Shown piece after piece: positions 22,425 through 32,091 of a stretch of DNA of 64,000 bases. Below the pieces are notes generated by a model. That model saw only the letters and a program-made list of their open reading frames with translations, was not told where the DNA came from and did not search any database. Positions within the stretch are counted from its first letter, which is position 1, and each line of letters begins with the position of its first letter. The DNA lies in assembly GCF_020497125.1 (NCBI RefSeq), contig NC_059075.1, positions 41,204,003-41,268,002 of the forward strand, written 5' to 3'. This stretch comes from Mauremys mutica (Eukaryota; Chordata; Testudines; Geoemydidae). A program made the translations under genes and the position numbers.

Positions 22425-22560
22425 TAGCACTTGTCATCTGTGGATCACAAAGAGGTTTTATAAACATTCATTAAGACAAACATCTTTGCTAGGTAGTTAA
22501 CTATTATAATAATTTTACAGATGAGGAACCAGAAAACTGAAGCACAGAAAAATTACTTGG
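22425..22560 (+). mobile_element. MIR-like ancient SINE fragment
   Basis: TAGCACTTGTCATCTGTGGATCACAAAG...TAATTTTACAGATGAGGAACCAGAAAACTGAAGCACAGAAAAATTACTTG follows the MIR core order. Strongly diverged. Confidence 0.5.
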
Positions 22561-23478
22561 CAATGTGGTAGTGTCTTCATTAGGAAAAAAGGTGTATTTT
22601 TAACCCTAGGGTTCACCTAAACCAGCTAACTTTGTTTAAAACTACAACTGCCTTATCTTCACTATGATTATGACATGGATTAATTAACATGGGTTAAAAA
22701 TACATCTTTTTTCATAGTGAAGGCAAGGCCTGAGTGACAGAATTGACAGAAGGGCCCAGGGGCCCTGACTCCAAGTTCCCTGTTCTAACATTTAAGTTTC
22801 TCTCAGTAGTATTGTATACATTCCAAACATTGCTAAAACTGTTCTCTTCTCTCATAGCACATAACAGCAAGGGTCACATCTGAGATCAAGGACTATGCGG
22901 GCAAGGTCTTCCTGGTGTCAGTGGAAGGAGTCTTGGTAGTGGATGTACAATGGTAATAGAATATTTCAAAATATATGAAAACAGTACCATCTGAAAACAG
23001 TGGCCCAATATGAAATGAGTTGGTGGTGCCAGTCTGGTTCTTAGCAGGACAGGAATCTGAATTAAAAACAATCAGAACTAATTATCTCCATTATTGACAG
23101 TCTCATTGGAGTGGCTGAAAACTGAATGTGGGACATAAAGACCAACTTTCCTCTCACTCCTAGAAATGGTCCTTCCAGGGCAGGGGGCGGTATGTGTCAG
23201 AAGCCTGGCCTGCTGCTACCTGTGCTGTTCTTATTTTGTGGATAAATAGAGCACTTCAGACAACAAGGATGTCAACCCAGCACTTTCACCAACACTGAAT
23301 TCACTAAAACTTTATATAAAGGAAAACCTATTTCCATCCTCCAGGGACAATGGATGGAATTTTACTACACCCATTAAGTATGATGTTTGGGGACGTATTA
23401 AGCAATTTTTATCTTTTGGTTCTATTTGTAATAGATATTAAAAGCAAAAACAATATACAAGCATTAGCTGAAAAGAAC
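22561..23478. other. unassigned DNA
   Basis: No gene or recognisable repeat. Confidence 0.5.
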
Positions 23479-23590
23479 CAGGACTTTGGAGCAGAGCCCG
23501 GAGCTGGAGCGTGGAGCAGCTCCGGATCAGTGGAGCTGCAGGTTTTTGCCTGGAGCTGGAGCGGAGCTGGAGCACAGCTCCAAAGCCCTG
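23479..23590. mobile_element. small palindromic hAT-like MITE
   Basis: 112 bp with inverted ends CAGGACTTTGGAGC and GCTCCAAAGCCCTG, and internal GGAGCTGGAGC repeats. The flanks GAAAAGAA(C) and GAAAAGAC resemble an 8-bp duplication with an offset or mismatch. Confidence 0.75.
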
Positions 23591-24777
23591 GAAAAGACTG
23601 CCAAAGTCTGTAACCTATCCTCCCTTTCCCTTTCCCCCTCCTTTTCCTAACCAATTTGGGCTTTTTTAAAAAAAATGAAAATGAGAGCTTCAGCTAACTT
23701 CTAGTTTAGTCAGCTTGGTCCCTCTAGAGAACTTCTGAATGTCACAATTGAGCTCCAAGGGAAGCTGCAATTTCCCTTTGAAGAACAATATAAGATGCTA
23801 GCAAAGGGAAAAGAGACTTTAAAGGGAAAGTGCTGCTTCCTGCAGAACCTGGTCATGGGTCTTAGCAGCAGTATAGATGCAGCATGATGCCTCACAGCAG
23901 GACTGCCATAGCCCACTAATATATACCCTGTTGTGACTTATTGCTGTATTAAAATGAGTTGAAAACTGGTTCCAGAATCTCACTGGTTTTCCCTCACACT
24001 GCCACTGTCAAAAATTCTGGCTCTTTTCAGATAGATAGGCACCCCTCTGTGTTGTGGGGAAAAAACAGTGTTTTTTGGTTGTGTGCTGGTTTTTTTGTTG
24101 GTTTGTTTGTTTGTTTTTGTTTTCTTGTGGTAGCTAAATCTGCTTTTATCTTTTTGTTCCCTCCTTCACTTTTTGAAGTTCAATCATTCTCAACTACATG
24201 TTATGTTAATGTAAAACTAAAAACTAAAAATATTATAGTAAAAACATTAAGCAGTAATTTCAATCTGTGAATTAAAATTTTAACTATTTTTAAAAAGTAA
24301 AAAATGAAGTGGTGATAACATCAGGGTTCTTGTTCGGGCTACTAAAAAACAATAATAAAATTACAGAACTGCTTGGAAGCCTAAAGAGATAGTATGGTGT
24401 CATAGGTTATTAGAGAGAGGTAAAGCTTGTGGTGGAATCAGCTGTTGTTTGATATTGAAGACGGAGAGTTGATGGAGTTGTCATCTGTAAGGGGTGGACT
24501 TGGTTTGATAGAAACTAATAGAAAATGGGACTGAAAACGTGACTAGCTTGTCCTATTTTTTCAGTCTTCACAAGACTGAAGCCATTACGTGGTTATTTCT
24601 CATTCTAACTTTAGTAAATGTAAAAACTGCTGGTCAATACTGCAAATAGGAGATTTATGTTTATTGAGTACTAAACATCCATGTATACATTTGTCTGAGT
24701 CAACATACCTAAATCTAAAGAATGTGGTAGGAAACAAGTAATTGAAGGGATTGATGTAATGAACAGATAATTCTTTT
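23591..24777. other. unassigned DNA
   Basis: No gene recognised. Includes a short (GTTT)n tract near 24100. The last part may belong to the hAT relic that starts at 24778. Confidence 0.5.
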
Positions 24778-24811
24778 AAAGTAAAATGTAAGCATTGTCA
24801 AGAGTTATTAA
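24778..24811 (+). pseudogene. hAT relic, BED-type zinc finger (left part)
   Basis: Encodes FKVKCKHCQELL up to the Harbinger target site TAA. Removing H2 (24812-29614) and one TAA joins it in frame to SGKMERIYTHLKK at 29618 onward, giving the C-x2-C ... H spacing of a BED zinc finger, the DNA-binding head of many hAT transposases. The rest of the same relic continues at 29618-30560 and 33975-34530. Confidence 0.7.
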
Positions 24812-25189
24812 GGGTACGTCTACACTACAAGACTATTTCGAATCTACTTAACTCGAATTTGTGGAATCTACCTTATGAAGTCGAATTTGTGTATCCACAC
24901 TAAGTACACTAATTCGACTGTCTGAGTCCACAGTAACGGGGCCAGCGTCGACTTTGGAAGCGGTGCACTGTGGGAAGCTATCCCACAGTTCCCGCAGTCC
25001 CCGCTGCCCATTGGAATGCTGGGTAGAGCCCCCAATGCCTGCTGGGGGAAAAAATGTGTCGAGGGTGGTTTTGGGTAACTGTCATCATTGAACCGTCAAT
25101 CACGCCCTCCCTCCCTGAAAGCGCCGGCGGGAAATCTGTTCGCGCCCTTCTCTGGTCGGTTACAGCGCGGACGCCACAGCACTGCGAGC

Positions 25190-26473
25190 ATGGAGCCTGC
25201 TGCGATCATCGCTGCACTTATGGCCGTTGTCAACTCCTCGCACCTTATCGTCCACATCTTCCACAGTCAGCTGCTGAGAAATCGGGCGAGGAGGCTCCGG
25301 CAGTGCGGTGAGGACAGGAAGTCACAGAGTGGCGCAGACCTCTCACAAAGCAGGGTACGCCGCGCAGTGGAGATCATGGTGGCAATAGGTCAAGTTCATG
25401 GTGTGGAACGGCGATTCTGTGCCTGGGAAACAAGCACGGACTGGTGGGACCGCATAGTGCTGCAGGTCTGGGATGAATCACAGTGGCTGCGAAACTTCAG
25501 GATGCGTAAGGGCACTTTCCTTGAACTCTGTGACTTGCTGTCCCCTGCCCTGAAGCGCCAGGACACCCGGATGCGAGCAGCCCTGACTGTGCAGAAGTGA
25601 GTGGCCATAGCCCTCTGGAAACTTGCAACGCCAGACAGCTACCGGTCAGTAGCGAACCACTTTGGCGTGGGCAAATCTACCGTAGGGCTTGCTGTGATTC
25701 AAGTAGCCCACGCAATCGTTGAGCAACTGCTCTCAAAGGTAGTGACCCTGGGAAACGTCCAGGTCGTCATAGATGGCTTCGCCGCGATGGGATTCCCAAA
25801 CTGCGGTGGGGCTATAGATGGGACTCACATCCCTATCCTGGGACCGGCCCACCAGGCCAGCGAGTACATTAACCGAAAGGGCTACTTTTCTATGGTGCTG
25901 CAAGCACTGGTGGACCATAGGGGACGTTTTACCAACATCTACGTCGGGTGGCCGGGCAAGGTTCATGACGCGCGTGTGTTCAGGAACTCTGGTCTGTTTA
26001 AACGCCTCCAGGCAGGTACTTTCTTCCCGGACCACAAAATAACGGTTGGGGATGTGCAGATGCCTACAGTGATCCTCGGGGACCCAGCCTACCCGCTAAT
26101 GCCCTGGCTCATGAAGCCCTATACAGGCGCCTTGGACAGTGAGAAGGAACTCTTCAACTACCGGCTGAGCAAGTGCAGAATGGTGGTGGAGTGTGCTTTC
26201 GGACGTCTCAAGGGGAGATGGCGGAGCTTACTGACTCGCTCGGACCTCAGCGAAAAAAATATCCCCGTTGTTATTGCTGCTTGCTGTGTGCTCCACAATC
26301 TCTGTGAGAGCAAGGGGGAAACCTTTATGGCGGGATGGGAGGTTGAGGCAAATCACCTGGCTGCTGATTACGCTCAGCCAGACAGCCGTGCCGATAGAAG
26401 ATCCCAGCGGGAAGCGCTGTGCATCCGGGAGGCTTTGAAAGATAGGTTCCTCGGAGAGCAGGGTAACCTATGA
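25190..26473 (+). pseudogene. Harbinger DDE transposase with one nonsense codon (H2)
   Basis: Cut-and-paste transposase, 427 codons from ATG at 25190 (MEPAAII) to TGA at 26471-26473. The only break I see is TGA at 25598-25600, codon 137. H1 and H3 have CGA (Arg) in VQKRVAIAL there, so a CpG-type C-to-T change is enough to explain it. Motifs by residue number: helix-turn-helix-like 150-165, GAIDGTH around 210, HDARVF around 260, GDPAYP around 298, VECAFG around 334. The acidic residues in these motifs fit a DDE catalytic set. A downstream ATG at 25190+ cannot rescue the N-terminus. AATAAA lies at 26617-26622. Confidence 0.95.
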
Positions 26474-26764
26474 CTCTCCAGTTGATTTACAGAGAAGCTG
26501 AACCTGAGCCTGTTTCAGGGACTGTTGACTTCGATCTGCGGTTACATACCCCGTTCTCCAGGTTTCCCCCCTTCCAACACACGTTTTAAAATAACTTTAA
26601 TGGAACACTGATTATTAATAAAGTTTTCTTTAATTATGAATTCCTGTTCAAGGGTTGAAACATGGACGCGGACTGTGGTGGGTACGGTGTGCACTGATGT
26701 ACAGACCGCTTCTACACTAGAGGAATGACAGGCTCCTGCTCCTACAGCGGTCTCTGGGGGGAGG

Positions 26765-26950
26765 ACGGTTGCAGGTGGGTGTGCAGGAAGGGGTGGGTTT
26801 GCAGGAAGGGGTGAGGGGTGCCGTCTTTGGGACGGAGTTTGGATGCAGGCTCTGGGCTGGGGGTTGTGGCGTAGGAAGGGGTGAGGGGTGTGTGGGAAGG
26901 GTGAGTATGTGTCCGTGGATGAGGGCTCTTGCTGGGGCTCAGGGCATCAG
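26765..26950. repeat. G-rich imperfect repeats between the convergent H2 genes
   Basis: Units like GTGCAGGAAGGGGTGGGTTTGCAGGAAGGGGTGAGGGGTG. The same array occurs in H1 (about 770-905, opposite strand) and H3 (about 63840-64000), so it is part of subfamily A. Confidence 0.8.
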
Positions 26951-27330
26951 AGAGGCTCGTGGCTAGGGTGGAAGGGCATGGTAAGGGCAGCCTGCCTTGC
27001 CATTTGTGGATGGCAGGCGCTAGGACCCTGGGGCAGCATACACCTCACAGACTGACCCGGGGCAGCATTCACCTCCCAGAATGACCCTGGTGCCTAGTGA
27101 CTGCAGTCTGTGTGTGTCCTGCTGTTGATCCTGCCCCCAAGTCTGTACCCTGGTAATGGAGGCTGTCCTATGCAATTAAAAAACCCCTCCTCCCCTTCAC
27201 ACAAAGTCTTCTGACAAGGAAAACATGACGGAAACAGTGAATAACAACAAACTACTCTTAATACTCAACTACACAGTGGGGGGATGAAACTTGGATTTGG
27301 GACTGGGTGATCCAGGAAGGGAAGCACTTC

Positions 27331-29224
27331 TCAAAATTTATGGCATGAGAGCTGTTTGGTACATGAGCGCTCTGCTGGGGTGGAGTGACAGTTTTCACGG
27401 CCCCTAGCGCCCCTCCTTCTTGTGATTTTGGGTGAGGGGGGGACAGGACTTTGTGGCGGGGGAAGGCGGTTGCAGATACAGTTCAGGGGGGCTCTCTGCT
27501 CCTGCCTGCGGTCCTGCAGAACATCTACAAGGCGCCGGAGCGTGTCCGTTTGCTCCCTCATTAGCCCAAGCAGCGTTTGAGTCGCCTGCTGGTCTTCCTG
27601 CCGCCACCTGTCCTCCCGTTCGCTGTGTGAGCGCTGGTGCTGACATAGGGTCTCTCTCTGCTCGGCCGCCTCGGCTCTGGAGCAGGCCATCAGTTCGAGA
27701 ACATGTCGTCCCTAGTCTTTTTCTTTCGCCGCCTAATCTGCGCCAGCCTCTGTGAGGGGGATGCCGGGGCAGTTCGTGAAAGAGCCGCAGCTGTGTGATG
27801 GGAAAAAGGAAGTGATTTCCTTGAAAAGATACATGTTTGCGAACACTGAACACAGTCTACTCAGTTTCTGTGAACAAGACCATACAGGGCACCTAGTCTC
27901 ACGAGCTCTCAGGACAAGTTCGAGATTTTGGAATACGCTTTCATTGGCTGTGGTCTTGCACAGGAGATCGGACAAGCGGGGCGGTACAGCTGAATCCGTG
28001 TAGCAGCCAGGCCTGGTAAGCACTACACTATAGGCTGCTTAACAGTTAATGGATAGCTGTGCCCTCCCGCTGAAGGCAATCTGTAAAGCATAAAGTCTGA
28101 ACCTGTTCCAGCCCCTCGCGGCTGTGCCCGGGAAAGATCACTGTATGCTTTTCCTCTGCGGCCTCCAACACGTGGCTGTTAAACGAAGGTCATTGCTATG
28201 CAAAGTAAAAGTCAAGCATTCACAATAGTAACAGTACACTAATTGCCCTAATTAGACGCAGCAGTCGCCAAACGAGATTACCCTGAGGCGGGTCACTCGG
28301 AGAGAGCGAGAGAGGATGCTGCTAGAATCCCTGCACAGACCAGGACCGTATGCTGCCATGCTGGTGGAGGCAATGATTCCGCTGTACATTAGGATGGCCT
28401 GGCGCGGAAGAGTGTGCTTCCACGGAGCACCAAATAAAGCACCTCTCCCCAGGAACCTCCTGCGGAGGCTTTTTGAGCTCCTGTACGAGAGCTTCATGGA
28501 AGTGTCCCAGGAGGATTTCTGTTCCATCCCTATATGTGTGGACCTTCTTTTTATATAGTTTTATATGGAAAAGTTTTTATATAGTTTTAATATATTTTTT
28601 ATTCCTGTTTTTAACAAAATAAAGGTTTCCATGTTTATAGCACTTACCGACTGATCCTTCCCCTGATTCTGAGTCCGGGTTAACGGCCGGGGAGGGTTGG
28701 TAGGGGATCTCTGTGAGGGTGATGAAGAGATCCTGGCTGTCGGGGAAAGCGGTATTGTAAGCGCTGTCGCCTGCGTCGTCCTCCACAAACCCTTCCTCAT
28801 CTTCCCCATCGGCGAACATCACCGAGGAACTGCCCCTCGACACTATCCCATACTCAGAGTCCACGGTCACTGGTGGGGCAGTGGTGGCAGACCCACCTAG
28901 AATGGCATGCAGTGCCTCGTAGAAGCGGCATGTCTGGGGCTGGGCTCCGGAGCGTCCGTTTGCCGCTCTGACTTTTTGGTAGCCTTGTCTCAGGTCCTTG
29001 ATTTTCACACGGCACTGCGTTGTATCCCGGCTGTATCCTCTGAGTGCCATGGCTTTGGAGACCTTCTCGTAGGTCTTTGCATTCCGTTTGTTGGAGCGCA
29101 GCTCCGAAAGCACAGACTCATCACCCCACACAGCGATCAGATCCAGGACTTCCCGGTCTGTCCATGCTGGGGACCTCTTTCTATTCTGGGATTGCATGGA
29201 CTCCTCTGCTGGAGAGCTCTGCAT
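27331..29224 (-). pseudogene. Myb/SANT-like Harbinger partner protein, two exons (H2)
   Basis: Accessory DNA-binding protein that in this superfamily helps bring transposase to the element ends. Exon 1 runs 29224-28648 and contains a trihelix-like SANT domain (RKRSPAWTDREVLDLIAVW ... QCRVKIKDLRQGYQKV ... TCRFYEALHAILGG) followed by an acidic linker. It ends at donor GTAAGT (28647-28642). Exon 2 runs 27790-27331 after acceptor ...CATCACACAG and encodes a basic RRRKKKTRDDMFS stretch and a coiled coil. The intron phase (1) matches H4. A 1-bp deletion near 27694-27699 (TCG-GAA to TCGAA) shifts the frame to an immediate TGA, so this copy is probably broken. ATG at 29197 is an alternative start. 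Confidence 0.85.
28271..28558 (+). pseudogene. conserved third Harbinger frame, ORF3 (H2)
   Basis: A 95-codon frame on the transposase strand, antisense within the Myb-gene intron, ending at TAG 28556-28558. Its sequence aligns with the minus-strand frame 44055-44347 in subfamily B: shared blocks include ERM.LE, PGPYAA, HG..NKA.LPRNLL.RL and SFME.S.EDF.SIP. Many codon differences between the two are synonymous (CCG/CCA, CAC/CAT, AAA/AAG, GCA/GCT). H4 has an ATG just upstream; here two bases of that ATG appear lost, though internal ATGs at 28316 and 28373 remain. I recognise no domain. It could also be an exon spliced from a CAG acceptor near 28264. Confidence 0.6.
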
Positions 29225-29617
29225 CGTTGCAGGTGCTGCTGAGCTCGCCCCGATGTCCAAACAGGACATCAGATTCAAAGTGCCCAGACAGGAAAAGGAA
29301 TTCAAATTTTCCCGGGTCGTTTCCTGTGTGGCTGGTCAGAGAATCCAAGCTTGGACTGCTGTCCAGAGCGTCAACAGAGTGGTGCACTGTGGGATAGCTC
29401 CTGGAGCTACTAAGTTCGATTTGCATCCACACATAGCCTAATTCGAGATAGCCATGTCGAATTTAGCGCTACTACCCTCGTCGGGGTGGAGTACCGAATT
29501 CGAACTAAAGAGCCCTCTAGGTCGAATTAAACGGCTTCCTGGTGTGGACGGTTGAGCGGTTAATTCGAATTAACGCTGCTAAATTCGATTTAAAGTCCTA
29601 GTGTAGACCAGGCCTAA

Positions 29618-30560
29618 GTGGCAAGATGGAAAGGATTTACACTCATCTCAAAAAAGAAAATTAGTTTCTTCAGATTCTCCAAAGATCAAATGAATGAAAC
29701 ATAGAACATGAGTTTGATGATGTTACAGGTGAGTCTTCAATGTCATGTGAGACAGAAATGTAGCCACATTGAAAATGTACCGGTAATTCCGTGTTTCACA
29801 TCTTCCAGAAGCTCTTCAACAACAGCTTCCTTTTAGAGCAGTCTCTCTTCATTTTTGACAACCAAAATATGACAGATCAATTGGCAACTATACCATAAAA
29901 TCAACAGAAAGGCAAAGATTTGAGTTTGATAAGAAAGTTGCGACATTCTTTATTCTAAAAACATCACTTTCAGTGTAGCACAAAATGAGCAATTTAAACA
30001 TGATTGAAGCCCTTCACTCTGAGCATTCTCCTCCAGACAGATTTAAGGTTGTAGGTTCATACTATATGCTGCAAGTGAAGAAATAGAGGAAAAAATTAAA
30101 GGAACAACTACAAGAATCAACGTTGACATTAATAAAAGATGGTTGGTTGAACATGAGAAATGATCCAGTAATGGCTACAAGTATCCATACAGAAAAAAAT
30201 GAGTTCCTACTTAATGCTATTGATTTTATGTCTGAAAAGAAAAGCACAGAATATTGTATCCAAGTTGCTGATGATGCCATCAAATAATACAGAGGAAAAA
30301 TATGACAAGGGGATCTTTGTCATTTGCTCAAATGATGAAAATAAAATTTAAAAGATGAGAACTGCTTAGACGCAGTGAGCCTAAGCTTCTGAACTATGCG
30401 TGTTCAACACTCTAGTTATAATTGAGAAAGAAATTAACATCTAACACTGTCTATAGCCATCAGCTTCATTGGTTGGTTGATTAAAAAAAGGAGGATCGAT
30501 GCCTCGTCTTCTCAATGATGTTCAGCAGAACTCTAAGAAAAATGGTGGGACCAATTCTCA
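29618..30560 (+). pseudogene. hAT relic, BED finger (right part) and DUF659 region
   Basis: Continues the BED finger of 24778-24811 (SGKMERIYTHLKK). It then encodes, through several frameshifts and stops, KVATFFILKTSLSV.QNEQFKHMIEALHSEHSPPDRFK (about 29935-30050) and LTLIKDGWLNMRNDPVMATS (30124-30183) with LLNAIDFMSEKKSTEYC. These match the DUF659 portion of vertebrate hAT transposases, including the T-L-x-x-D-G-W motif. A CR1 insertion cuts it at about 30560; the C-terminal part reappears at 34200. Confidence 0.8.
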
Positions 30561-30563
30561 CTT

Positions 30564-31890
30564 AGAATCATAGAATCATAGAATCTCAGGGTTGGAAGGG
30601 ACCTCAGGAGGTTATCTAGTCCAACCCCCTGCTCAAAGCAGGACGAAATCCAACTAAATCATCCCAGCCAGGGCTTTGTCAAGCCTGACCTTAAAAACCT
30701 CTAAGGAAGGAGATTCCACTACCTCCCTAGGTAACCCATTCCAGTTCTTCACCACCCTACTAGTGAAAAAGTTTTTCCTAATGTCCAACCTAAACCTCCC
30801 CCTCTGCAACTTGGGACCATTACTCCTTGTTCTGTCATCTTCTACCACTGAGAACAGTCTAGATCCATCCTCTTTGGAACCCCCTTTCAGGTAGTTGAAA
30901 GCAGCTATCAAATCCCCCCTCATTCTTCTCTTCTGCAGACTAAACAATCCCAGTTCCCTCAGCCTCTCCTCATAAGTCATGTGCTCCAGTCCCCTAATCA
31001 TTTTTGTTGCCCTCCGCTGGACTCTCTCCAATTTATCCACATCCTTCTTGTAGTGTGGGGCCCAAAACTGGACACAGTACTCCAAATGAGGCCTCACCAG
31101 TGCTGAGTAGAGGGGAATGATCACATCCCTCGATCTGCTGGAAATGCCCCTACTTATACAACTCAAAATGCCATTAGCCTTCTTGGCAACAAGGGCACAC
31201 TGTTGACTCATATTCAGCTTTTCGTCCACCATAACCCCTAGGTCCTTTTCTGCAGAACTGCTGCCCAGCCATTCGGTCCCTAGTCTGTAACAGTGCATGG
31301 GATTCTTCCGTCCTAAGTGCAGGACTCTGCACTTGTCCTTGTTGAACCTCATCATATTTCTTTTGGCCCAATCCTCTAATTTGTCTAGGTCCCTCTGTAT
31401 CCTATCCCTACCCTCCAGCGTATCAACCACTCCTCCCAGTTTAGTGTCATCTGCAAACTTGCTAAGGGTGCAGTCCACACCATCCTCCAGATCGTTAATG
31501 AAGATATTGAATAAAACCGGCCCTAGCACCGACCCTTGGGGCACTCCACTTGATACCGGCTGCCAACTAGACATGGAACCATTGATCACTACCCGTTGAG
31601 CCCGACCATCTAGCCAGTTTTCTATCCACCTTACCGTCCATTCATCCAGCCCATACTTCTTTAACTTGCTGGCAAGAATACTGTGGGAGACTGTATCAAA
31701 AGCTTTGCTAAAGTCCAGAAATAGCACATCCACTGCTTTCCCCTCATCCACAGAGCCGGTTATCTCATCATAGAAGGCAATTAGGTTAGTCAGGCATGAC
31801 TTGCCCTTGGTGAATCCATGCTGACTGTTCCTGATCACTTTCCCCTCCTTTAAGTGGTTCTGGATTGATTCCTTGAGGACCTGTTCCACT
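30564..31890 (-). mobile_element. CR1 LINE 3' fragment, young
   Basis: Minus-strand 5'-truncated CR1. The 3' end is at 30564-30600 with ATAGAATCATAGAATC repeats and GGGTTGGAAGGGACCTCAGGAGG. It includes the reverse-transcriptase C-terminal half at 30654-31889. Far better preserved than the neighbouring CR1 at 32092-33975. Confidence 0.95.
30654..31889 (-). CDS. CR1 reverse transcriptase, C-terminal 411 residues, uninterrupted
   Basis: Open frame covering the second half of a CR1 ORF2: [12 protein letters not shown], then [20 protein letters not shown], the catalytic FADDTKLGG box, [30 protein letters not shown] and the terminal [15 protein letters not shown]...KALAGM. The endonuclease domain and the first palm motifs are missing because the copy is 5'-truncated, so no function is expected. 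The first codon is not ATG; the frame simply enters from the truncation point. The absence of stops over 411 codons points to recent insertion. Confidence 0.93.
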   Translation of the reverse strand: MEQVLKESIQNHLKEGKVIRNSQHGFTKGKSCLTNLIAFYDEITGSVDEGKAVDVLFLDFSKAFDTVSHSILASKLKKYGLDEWTVRWIENWLDGRAQRVVINGSMSSWQPVSSGVPQGSVLGPVLFNIFINDLEDGVDCTLSKFADDTKLGGVVDTLEGRDRIQRDLDKLEDWAKRNMMRFNKDKCRVLHLGRKNPMHCYRLGTEWLGSSSAEKDLGVMVDEKLNMSQQCALVAKKANGILSCISRGISSRSRDVIIPLYSALVRPHLEYCVQFWAPHYKKDVDKLERVQRRATKMIRGLEHMTYEERLRELGLFSLQKRRMRGDLIAAFNYLKGGSKEDGSRLFSVVEDDRTRSNGPKLQRGRFRLDIRKNFFTSRVVKNWNGLPREVVESPSLEVFKVRLDKALAGMI

Positions 31891-32091
31891 TATGCTAAGG
31901 TGACTGCTTTTACAGTGTAACATTGCCTTACACACACTTTAAGTTCACTTTACACTCCCAGAGCGAGGTAAAGTCACCTTTAATGTCAATGAGAATCAGG
32001 TCTATAGTCTCTGTATTTGTGTTCAACACAGTATGGGTGCTGAAATTGGCACTGAGCCCAAGGAGGACTTTGATCAAAACATAGAAAATGT
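31891..32091. other. spacer between two CR1 copies, inferred hAT relic
   Basis: No clear similarity. It lies between DUF659-like and dimerisation-like pieces, so it may be hAT coding DNA decayed beyond recognition. Confidence 0.35.

Larger units (their letters stand above)
24812..29614 (+). mobile_element. complete Harbinger element H2 (subfamily A)
   Basis: A 4803-bp element flanked by the TAA duplication (24809-24811 and 29615-29617). The ends are imperfectly inverted: GGGTACGTCTACACTA on the left and, inward from the right, GGCCTGGTCTACACTA. The transposase is on plus (25190-26473). The two-exon Myb-like gene is on minus (29224-28648, 27790-27331). A conserved small frame is on plus (28271-28558) inside the Myb intron. 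A G-rich repeat region (26765-26950, GTGCAGGAAGGGGTGGGTTTG-type) separates the convergent genes. It inserted into a relict hAT gene. Confidence 0.96.

Noticed and set aside
27404..27853. 149-residue minus-strand frame
   Set aside because: It crosses the splice acceptor of the Myb-like exon 2 and is in a different frame from the conserved coiled-coil reading. The frame matching H1 is 27331-27690.
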